From: JAIVJZ01 sp036386515 | GTDB taxonomy: Bacteria; Acidobacteriota; Blastocatellia; Pyrinomonadales; Pyrinomonadaceae | Direction of reading: 5' to 3' | DNA: 64,000 nt | Assembly: GCA_036386515.1 (NCBI GenBank) | Contig: DASVVO010000094.1 | Coordinates: forward strand, 1-64,000 | Part shown: piece by piece, positions 58,273 through 64,000 of the stretch | Layout of the letters: each line of letters opens with the position of its first letter | Position numbering within the stretch: position 1 is the stretch's first letter | Notes under the pieces: model-generated | The model's input: only the letters and a program-made list of their open reading frames with translations | What the model was told of the DNA's origin: nothing | Database searches by the model: none | Translations under genes and position numbers: made by a program

Positions 58273-59106
58273 ATGCCGACGATGCACGCCAGACGCTACG
58301 CGACGAACGCCTTGATGACGACGTTGACGGCGGCGTGCGCCTTCTTCGCCGTCGCCGTGCTCGTGCTGATTCTCGGCTACATCGCCTATCGCGGCCTCGG
58401 CGCGATCAGCTTTCAATTTCTGATCGAAACGCCGAAGCCGGTGGGCGAAGGCGGCGGCATCGGCAACGCCATCCTCGGCACGCTGATCCTGCTGGCGATG
58501 GCCTGCGTCGTCGGGATGCCGCTCGGCATCGCCACGGGAATTTACCTCGCCGAGTACGGCGCGGGTCGCTTCGCCTCGCTCGTGCGTTTTCTGACCGACA
58601 CGCTGACGGGCATCCCCTCGATCCTCATCGGCGTCTTCGTCTACACGATCATCGTGCTGCCGATGAAGCAATTTTCGGCGATGGCGGGCGGCGTCGCGCT
58701 CGCCATGATCATGATCCCCATCGTGGCGCGCACGACCGAGGAGATGATCCGGCTCGTGCCCGCGAATTTGCGCGAGGGCGCGCTCGCGCTCGGCGCGCCG
58801 CAGTGGCGCGTGACGACCGAGGTGGTCTTGCCCGCCGCCGCTTCCGGCATCGTGACGGGCGCGATGCTCGCCGTCGCGCGCGTCTCGGGCGAAACCGCGC
58901 CGCTCTTGTTCACGGCCTTCGGCAGCCGCTTCTTCAACGTCTATCTCGACCAGCCGATGGCTTCCCTGACCGTGCAGATTTACAATTACGCCATCTCGCC
59001 CTACGACGAATGGCACGCGCAGGCGTGGGCGGCCACGCTCATCCTGATGACGCTCATCCTCGTCATCAACATCACCGTCCGCTTCTTTACGCGGGGGAAG
59101 ATTTAG
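58273..59106 (+). CDS. pstA: Phosphate ABC transporter permease PstA
   Basis: A 277-residue permease partner of PstC with six helices. Family motifs include KPVGEGGGIGNAILGTLILL, the DTLTGIPSILIGVFVYTIIV segment, and the EAA loop VPANLREGALALGAPQWRVT. GETAPLLFTAFGSRFFN is highly conserved in PstA. The start is ATG at 58273; a second ATG lies three codons later. The repeat element immediately precedes it. Confidence 0.95.
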   Translation: MPTMHARRYATNALMTTLTAACAFFAVAVLVLILGYIAYRGLGAISFQFLIETPKPVGEGGGIGNAILGTLILLAMACVVGMPLGIATGIYLAEYGAGRFASLVRFLTDTLTGIPSILIGVFVYTIIVLPMKQFSAMAGGVALAMIMIPIVARTTEEMIRLVPANLREGALALGAPQWRVTTEVVLPAAASGIVTGAMLAVARVSGETAPLLFTAFGSRFFNVYLDQPMASLTVQIYNYAISPYDEWHAQAWAATLILMTLILVINITVRFFTRGKI

Positions 59107-59107
59107 G

Positions 59108-59183
59108 TCGTGACAGGTGACGGGTGACAGGTTAAAACTAAAACTTGTTCTTTCCTGTCACCCGTCACCCGTCACCTGTCACT
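59108..59183. repeat. Heptanucleotide inverted repeat, GACAGGT/GACGGGT type
   Basis: Left arm 59108-59133 (TGACAGGTGACGGGTGACAG) and right arm 59153-59183 in the pstA-pstB gap, with a spacer of about 20 bp. An unpaired copy of the same unit is at 42722. Confidence 0.8.
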
Positions 59184-59190
59184 TAAGAAT

Positions 59191-60024
59191 ATGTCAACGA
59201 CCGCACCATCTTTTATGAGCGAGCCGCGAGCCGACGAGGCGCGGGCGGAGCAGTCGCGAGACGCGGCGCAGCCGAAGGTGAGCGTGCGCGATCTGAACTT
59301 CTTCTACGGCAGCACGCAAGCTCTCTTCAATATCTCGCTGGACATCGCGGAGCGGCTGGTGATGGCCTTCATCGGCCCTTCGGGCTGCGGCAAGTCAACC
59401 TTTCTGCGCACGATCAACCGGATGAACGACACGATCCCCGGCACGCGCGCGACAGGCGAAGTCCTGATCGACGGGGAAGACATCTATGCGCCGGGCTTGA
59501 ACGTCGTGGACTTGAGGCGGCGGGTTGGGATGGTCTTTCAGAAGTCGAACCCGTTCCCCAAGTCCATCTTCGATAACGTCGCCTACGGCCTGCGGGTCAA
59601 CCGGCTGACGACGAACAGGACGGAGTTGCAGGATCGCGTCCAGCAGGCTTTGGAAGACGCGGCCATCTGGTCGGAGGTCAAGGATCGTTTGAAGACTTCC
59701 GCGCTCGGCCTCTCCGGCGGGCAGCAGCAGCGGCTGTGCATCGCGCGCGCGCTGGCCGTGCGCCCCGAGGTGCTGTTGATGGACGAACCCGCCTCCGCAC
59801 TCGACCCGATAGCGACGCAGAAGATCGAGGAGTTGATCGTGGAACTCAAGCGGCAGTACACCATCGTCATCGTCACGCACAACATGCAGCAGGCGGCGCG
59901 CGTCTCCGACGTGACGGCGTTCTTCTGGCTCGGCAAGCTGATTGAGGTCAACGCCACCGAGCGCATGTTCACGAATCCGAATGAGAAGTTGACCGAGGAT
60001 TACATCACGGGGAGGTTCGGCTGA
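59191..60024 (+). CDS. pstB: Phosphate ABC transporter ATP-binding protein PstB
   Basis: A 277-residue ATPase that powers PstCA. Walker A GPSGCGKST, signature LSGGQQQRLCIARALA, Walker B VLLMDEPASALDP and the switch His in VIVTHNMQQAARV are all intact. RTINRMNDTIPGTRATGEV is typical of PstB. An N-terminal extension of about 30 residues (EPRADEARAEQSRDA) is longer than usual. The in-frame ATG at 59215 could be the true start. Confidence 0.96.
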   Translation: MSTTAPSFMSEPRADEARAEQSRDAAQPKVSVRDLNFFYGSTQALFNISLDIAERLVMAFIGPSGCGKSTFLRTINRMNDTIPGTRATGEVLIDGEDIYAPGLNVVDLRRRVGMVFQKSNPFPKSIFDNVAYGLRVNRLTTNRTELQDRVQQALEDAAIWSEVKDRLKTSALGLSGGQQQRLCIARALAVRPEVLLMDEPASALDPIATQKIEELIVELKRQYTIVIVTHNMQQAARVSDVTAFFWLGKLIEVNATERMFTNPNEKLTEDYITGRFG

Positions 60025-60030
60025 GAGATT

Positions 60031-60119
60031 GGCGACTGCGGATTGCGGATTGTGGATTGTGGATGGCGGATTTTAAATCTGTTATCTGAGATTTGAAATT
60101 TGAGATTTGAAATTTAAGG
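60031..60119. repeat. Tandem heptamers GCGGATT and AAATTTG type
   Basis: GCGGATT/GTGGATT units (60037-60071) are followed by TGAGATT/TGAAATT units (60087-60116) in the pstB-phoU gap. Unlike the others, neither tandem has a complementary arm, so this element may be partial. Confidence 0.6.
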
Positions 60120-60161
60120 CATCCGCCGCAACCGTCGATCACGACGCCGGAAATTTACAAC

Positions 60162-60821
60162 ATGGAACGGCAAAGGCATCTCGACTACGATCTCGACAAC
60201 TTACGCAACCGCGTGCTCCTGCTCGGCGGCCAGACCGAAACCGCGCTGGCGCGCGCCATGGCCGCGCTCGTCGAGCGCGACACGGTCGCGGCGCGCGAAG
60301 TCCTGCGTGACGACGACCGGATCGATCAACTCGAAGTGGAAATAGATCGTCTCTGCATCGACGTGCTGGCCTTGCGCCAACCGGCCGCGCGCGACCTGCG
60401 CTTCGTCGTCTCGGTGGCGAAGGTGACGCCCATCCTCGAACGCATCGCCGACCACGCCTGCAACATCGCCCGCGCCGCCATCGATCTCAACGACGAACCG
60501 CAACTGAAACCCTTCGCCGAGTTGCCGCGCATGGCCGCGAAAGCCTCGGCCATGCTCCGCGCCGCGCTCGACGCCTTCACCACGAACAACGCGGTCGAGG
60601 CGCGCGCCGTCATTCTCGGCGACGACGAGATCGACGCGCTCTACGAGCACATGTTCCAAGCCCTGATCAAGCTGATGGCCTCCGACCCGACCACCACCGG
60701 GCGCGGCGCGCGCCTGTTGCTCGTCGCCAAACACCTCGAACGCGTCGGCGATTACGTCACGGACATCTGCGAACTCACGGTCTACATGGCCGAAGCGGCA
60801 TTCATCAAACACAGCAACTAA
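60162..60821 (+). CDS. phoU: Phosphate signalling protein PhoU
   Basis: A 219-residue protein of two three-helix bundles. Each bundle carries the metal-cluster motif: DRIDQLEVEIDRLCIDVLAL and DDEIDALYEHMFQALIKLM. The conserved DLRFVVSVAKVTPILERIADHA and LLVAKHLERVGDYVTDICE segments confirm PhoU. It mediates between the Pst transporter and the PhoR kinase, repressing the Pho response when phosphate is plentiful. Confidence 0.96.
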   Translation: MERQRHLDYDLDNLRNRVLLLGGQTETALARAMAALVERDTVAAREVLRDDDRIDQLEVEIDRLCIDVLALRQPAARDLRFVVSVAKVTPILERIADHACNIARAAIDLNDEPQLKPFAELPRMAAKASAMLRAALDAFTTNNAVEARAVILGDDEIDALYEHMFQALIKLMASDPTTTGRGARLLLVAKHLERVGDYVTDICELTVYMAEAAFIKHSN

Positions 60822-60823
60822 GG

Positions 60824-60912
60824 AGGGATGAGGGGTGAGGGATGAGGGATGAAAAAATCAGGATGAAAATAAGCCTTTCTTGTTCATCCTTCATCCCTCA
60901 TCCCTCATCCCT
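60824..60912. repeat. Heptanucleotide inverted repeat, GGGATGA type
   Basis: Left arm 60824-60853 (with GGGATGA, GGGGTGA variants) and right arm 60882-60912 in the phoU-phoB gap. A spurious in-frame start of phoB arises inside it. Confidence 0.8.
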
Positions 60913-60919
60913 TATTACT

Positions 60920-61633
60920 ATGGCAAAGCCGATTCTCATCATCGAAGACGACCCGGACATCGCCGAGGGGTTGCGCTACAACCTGGGGCGCGAGGGGCTG
61001 GAAGCGATCATCGCGCCGACGGGCGAGCAGGGCTTGGCGGCTGCGCTCGACGCCCGGCCGGCTCCCGCGCTCATCATCCTCGATTTGATGCTGCCGGGGA
61101 TGAGCGGCACCGAGTTGTGCCGTCGCCTGCGGCGAGAACCGGCCACGCGCCGCACGCCCATTATGATGCTCACGGCGCGCACCGACGAGGCCGACCGCAT
61201 CAGCGGCCTCGACCTCGGCGCGGACGACTACATCACGAAACCCTTCTCCGTGAAAGAGGTGATGGCGCGCGTCCGCGCTCTCCTCCGACGCGCGGACGAA
61301 GGCGGCGCGCCCGGCTACGACGACGAACGCCTCGCGATCGATTTCGCCGACATGCGCGTGACCTGCGATGGCGCGCCCGTCAAACTCACGCGCAAGGAAT
61401 TCGCCCTGCTCGAAATGCTCTCCAAAACCGGCAGCCGCGTCGCCACCCGCCAACACATCCTCGATAACGTCTGGGGCTACCAATACTACGGCGACACGCG
61501 CACGCTCGACGTACACATCCGCCGCCTGCGACAGAAACTCGGTGAGTGCGGCAACTGCATCGAGACGGTCGTCGGCGTCGGCTATCGCTTCGTCGGATGC
61601 CCGAAGCCGGGCGCGGCCGAATCGCGGGAGTAG
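60920..61633 (+). CDS. phoB: Response regulator PhoB
   Basis: A 237-residue OmpR-family regulator. The receiver has the acidic pocket IIEDDPDIAEG, the phosphorylated Asp55 in LIILDLMLPGMSG, and the conserved Lys in DDYITKPFSVKEV. The DNA-binding winged helix spans residues about 140-230 (LTRKEFALLEMLSKTGSRV, the recognition helix DTRTLDVHIRRLRQKL, ETVVGVGYRFV). By position it is the Pho regulator and the expected ligand of the 11-bp-spaced sites in this window. ATG at 60920 is chosen; the longer frame starts inside a repeat. Confidence 0.94.
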   Translation: MAKPILIIEDDPDIAEGLRYNLGREGLEAIIAPTGEQGLAAALDARPAPALIILDLMLPGMSGTELCRRLRREPATRRTPIMMLTARTDEADRISGLDLGADDYITKPFSVKEVMARVRALLRRADEGGAPGYDDERLAIDFADMRVTCDGAPVKLTRKEFALLEMLSKTGSRVATRQHILDNVWGYQYYGDTRTLDVHIRRLRQKLGECGNCIETVVGVGYRFVGCPKPGAAESRE

Positions 61634-61844
61634 CGGTTGACCGATCCGCCGCCGTGTTCCAGAATCAATTCGATGCGTCGCTGCAAACTCGATACACGGA
61701 TCGCGCCGCGCGTTTTTCGTCGGCGTCGTGGCCGCCCCGGCGGCGCGCCGCGACCCCGAGCCGCGACCGACAAGCGCGAGCCATTACCAGACGGCAAACG
61801 CCTCGACAATTTCTTTTCCCGCTAGCCGACATTAAACTTCATAG

Positions 61845-63167
61845 ATGTCTCTCCGCGTATCCTTAGCCCTCGCGCTCTCAGCCGCGCTCGTCATCTCTTT
61901 TGTCGCACTCGTCTTCCGGCGTCCCGACGCGGCCTTACCGGCCTTGGCGTTTGCGCTCGCGGGCGCGTGCGCGGCGCGCCTCTCGACACGCGGCGCGGAG
62001 CGCGACCGTGAAACTTCGCCTGAGAACCGGACGATGCAGGCGACGCCGCCGAGCGCGAAATCGGCGGCGCGAACGGTGGCGGCGGCCGCGAGCATCCCGG
62101 CGGGCGAGTTGGTCGAGACCATGATGGACAGCATGCGCGAGGGGATGCTGGTGCTGGACGGCGATTTGCGCGTGTTGGCCTCGAACGCGGCGGCGCGCGT
62201 CATCTTCGGCTTCGACGGCGGCGGCGACTCGGCGGCGCACAGACGGCCGCGACTCGGCGACCTGACGCGCAACCCCGCCGTGCTCGCCGCTTATCTCGAC
62301 GCGATCGAGCGGCGCGAGCGCGTGGAAGTCAAAGTGGAGATGACGGACGCGGAACGGCGCGTTTTCGATCTGCGCGTCGCGCCTCTCCAGGGGGGCGACG
62401 CGGGAGCGCAAGGCCGTGCGCGCGGGGCGGTCGGCGTCTTCTTCGACATCACGCGGCTCGAACGGCTCGAACGCGTCCGCCAGGAATTTCTCTCCAACGT
62501 CTCGCACGAACTGCGCACGCCGCTGACGGCCATCCGCACCTTCGTCGAAACGCTCGAAAGCGGCGCGCTCGACGACGCCGACAACAACCGCCGTTTCCTC
62601 TCCATCATCGACCGCAACGCCGCGCGCATGCACAGCCTCATCGACGACATCCTCGAACTCTCGGCCATCGAGGCCGGGACGGCGACCGTGGAGGCGCAAC
62701 CCGTCCGCCTGCGCGCCATGATCGGCGACGTGCTGACCGCGCTCGCGGCGCGCGCCGCCAAACGCCATGTCGCCCTCCGCAACGAGGTGGCCGAGGATGT
62801 GCTCGTCCGCGCCGACGCGCGCCGCCTCGAACAGATGATCACCAACCTGTGCGACAACGCGATCAAGTTCAACGCGGAGGGCGGCGCGGTGCGGATCACG
62901 CACGAACGCGCGGCCGGGCGCGACCGCATCAGCGTCGCCGACACGGGCGAAGGCATCGCGCCCGCACACATCCATCGCATCTTCGAGCGTTTCTACCGTG
63001 TTGACCGCGCCCGCTCGCGCGCGCTCGGCGGGACGGGTTTGGGACTCGCCATCGTCAAACACCTGGCGCGCGCCCACGGCGGCGAGGCCACCGTGCGCTC
63101 GATTCCCGGCGAAGGCTCGACATTCACCATCGAACTGCCGCATAGTGGGGAGGCCGTACACCGATGA
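61845..63167 (+). CDS. phoR: Phosphate-sensing histidine kinase PhoR
   Basis: A 440-residue kinase. Two N-terminal helices (LALALSAALVISFVALVF and ALPALAFALAGACAARL) anchor it. A PAS domain spans about residues 90-200 (SMREGMLVLDGDLRVLASNA). The phospho-accepting His lies in NVSHELRTPLTAIRTFVE. The ATP-binding domain has NLCDNAIKF, DTGEGI and GGTGLGLAIVKHL. There is no large periplasmic sensor, as in E. coli PhoR, which suits signalling through PhoU. It is 211 bp after phoB, a gap in which I see no reliable gene. Confidence 0.94.
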   Translation: MSLRVSLALALSAALVISFVALVFRRPDAALPALAFALAGACAARLSTRGAERDRETSPENRTMQATPPSAKSAARTVAAAASIPAGELVETMMDSMREGMLVLDGDLRVLASNAAARVIFGFDGGGDSAAHRRPRLGDLTRNPAVLAAYLDAIERRERVEVKVEMTDAERRVFDLRVAPLQGGDAGAQGRARGAVGVFFDITRLERLERVRQEFLSNVSHELRTPLTAIRTFVETLESGALDDADNNRRFLSIIDRNAARMHSLIDDILELSAIEAGTATVEAQPVRLRAMIGDVLTALAARAAKRHVALRNEVAEDVLVRADARRLEQMITNLCDNAIKFNAEGGAVRITHERAAGRDRISVADTGEGIAPAHIHRIFERFYRVDRARSRALGGTGLGLAIVKHLARAHGGEATVRSIPGEGSTFTIELPHSGEAVHR

Positions 63168-63234
63168 TCGCCGGACGACGAATGAAGGGCAGACGCTTTC
63201 ATTCATCCTGAGACGCCCCCCATCATCCTTGCTC

Positions 63235-63264
63235 TTGACGCTTCGCGAGAACCGCTGTTACACT
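63235..63264 (+). promoter_or_regulatory. Promoter of the CarD-family gene
   Basis: TTGACG (63235-63240), 18 bp, TACACT (63259-63264) with TG one base before the -10 (extended -10). The leader is about 120 nt. It lies after the phoR stop, so carD has its own promoter. Confidence 0.6.
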
Positions 63265-63390
63265 TTTGTGACGATTTAAGCAAGAGCCTTCGGCGCGTCC
63301 TGCGCCCAAAAGAGCAAGAGGGTAAATCTACAAAACCCGGCCGCTGCGCACGCAGTGAACTTTTTCTCAGACAGTGTTAGGAGGTAAGTG

Positions 63391-63945
63391 GTGAGTTTCA
63401 AAATCGGTCAGAAAGTCGTCTATCCCAATCACGGCATCGGGACTATCGAGCAGGTCGAGCAGAAACAGATAGGCGCAACATCCATCCCCTTTTACACCCT
63501 TCGCCTCGCAGCCACCAACTCAGTCGTCCTCGTCCCCGTCGCCAACGCCGGCGAAGTGGGCTTGCGCTCCCCGATCTCTTCCGCCGAGTGCGAGATGTTG
63601 TTGAAGAACCTCGGTGACGACTTCACCGCCGCGCCGAACGACTGGAAGGATCGGTTCAAAGAATTCTCCGAAAAGATGCGTACGGGCGATATTTTTGAAG
63701 TCGCCGACGTGCTCAAGCACCTGACCTATTTGAGCCACATCAAGCCGCTCAGTTTCCGCGAGCAGCGGATGCTGGAACGCGCTCACTATCTCGTCATCTC
63801 CGAACTCGCCGCCGTGTGCCGCCAGCCGGAATGCAACGTCGAACCGCGCGTCGAGCAGGCGCTCGCGCGCGCCTGCGCCAAGCACGAGCGTCGTCCCGCC
63901 GCCACGGCGCGCACGCGCGCCGCCGGGGTCGCCGCCGGACACTAA
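63391..63945 (+). CDS. CarD family transcriptional regulator
   Basis: A 184-residue RNA-polymerase-binding protein. The N-terminal Tudor-like domain (SFKIGQKVVYPNHGIGTIEQ, then FYTLRLAATNSVVLVPV) binds the RNA polymerase beta subunit. The C-terminal helical domain (FEVADVLKHLTYLSHIKPLS, REQRMLERAHYLVISELA) contacts promoter DNA. CarD stabilises open complexes, for example at rRNA promoters. GTG at 63391 is preferred over the adjacent GTG at 63388 because AGGAGGT ends five bases before it. The tail is Ala/Arg-rich. Confidence 0.93.
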   Translation: MSFKIGQKVVYPNHGIGTIEQVEQKQIGATSIPFYTLRLAATNSVVLVPVANAGEVGLRSPISSAECEMLLKNLGDDFTAAPNDWKDRFKEFSEKMRTGDIFEVADVLKHLTYLSHIKPLSFREQRMLERAHYLVISELAAVCRQPECNVEPRVEQALARACAKHERRPAATARTRAAGVAAGH

Positions 63946-63957
63946 TCAAAACTTTAA

Positions 63958-64000
63958 GGGAAAAGGGTAAGGGGTAAAGGGTAAAGGGAAACACTCAACC
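63958..64000. repeat. Left arm of an AGGGGAA-type repeat cut by the window end
   Basis: GGGAAAAGGGTAAGGGGTAA and so on. The purine-rich tandem matches the left arms at 7551, 11829 and 58150. The right arm would lie beyond the window. Confidence 0.6.

Noticed and set aside
61637..61825. A 62-codon frame between phoB and phoR
   Set aside because: It has a weak start, no ribosome-binding site, and Arg/Pro-rich composition like other chance frames.

Overview
The window is 64 kb of high-GC (roughly two-thirds G+C), gene-dense chromosomal DNA from a free-living Gram-negative bacterium. TonB-dependent receptor, porin, twin-arginine export and pst/pho genes point to a diderm. The gene mix (fused Kgd-type oxoglutarate enzyme, carboxypeptidase-regulatory TonB receptor, TIGR03960-like radical SAM protein, CarD regulator) together with abundant heptanucleotide intergenic repeats best fits Acidobacteriota, perhaps Blastocatellia. 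That placement is inference. No rRNA, tRNA, CRISPR array or complete insertion sequence was seen.

Layout. 0-17 kb: 2-oxoglutarate enzyme kgd, exported proteins, a CheA-type kinase, an amidase with a small Tat protein, the TIGR02587/TIGR02588 membrane pair, nusB-ribH, and an enoyl-CoA hydratase. 17-24 kb: metallo-hydrolase, 3-hydroxyacyl-CoA dehydrogenase, rhomboid protease, thioredoxin/NHL protein, CheW-like protein. 24-33 kb: mutS2, a decayed toxin-antitoxin cassette inserted at a duplicated dnaG start, dnaG, rpoD, radical SAM protein. 33-44 kb, minus strand: MreB-like protein, M50 protease, cation transporter, the cdaA-ybbR-glmM set for c-di-AMP and cell-wall precursors, a candidate small RNA, a metal-site-less M3-like protein and aroB. 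44-54 kb: porin, GGDEF/EAL protein, TonB receptor, lone winged-helix protein. 54-63 kb: phosphate locus DUF47-pit, pstSCAB-phoU-phoB-phoR. The window ends with carD.

Two signals stand out. First, four promoters (porin, an orphan site at 46298, TonB receptor, pstS) share one architecture: units of the form NTTAA/NTTCA/TGTAA repeated every 11 bp, with the -10 exactly 16 bp after the start of the last unit. With phoB-phoR in the same window this is probably the Pho box of this lineage. The orphan copy precedes a strong terminator and defines a candidate PhoB-controlled small RNA. Second, about twenty intergenic gaps hold inverted repeats whose arms are tandem, mostly 7-bp units. At least ten unrelated unit sequences all follow the same arm-spacer-inverted-arm design. 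They resemble the STRR heptanucleotide repeats of cyanobacteria, sit inside operons (five in a row in pst-pho), and in places supply start or stop codons.

Other points of interest are the dnaG 5' duplication around a toxin-antitoxin remnant, a strongly promoted structured RNA near 36.7 kb, and an apparently leaderless cheA.
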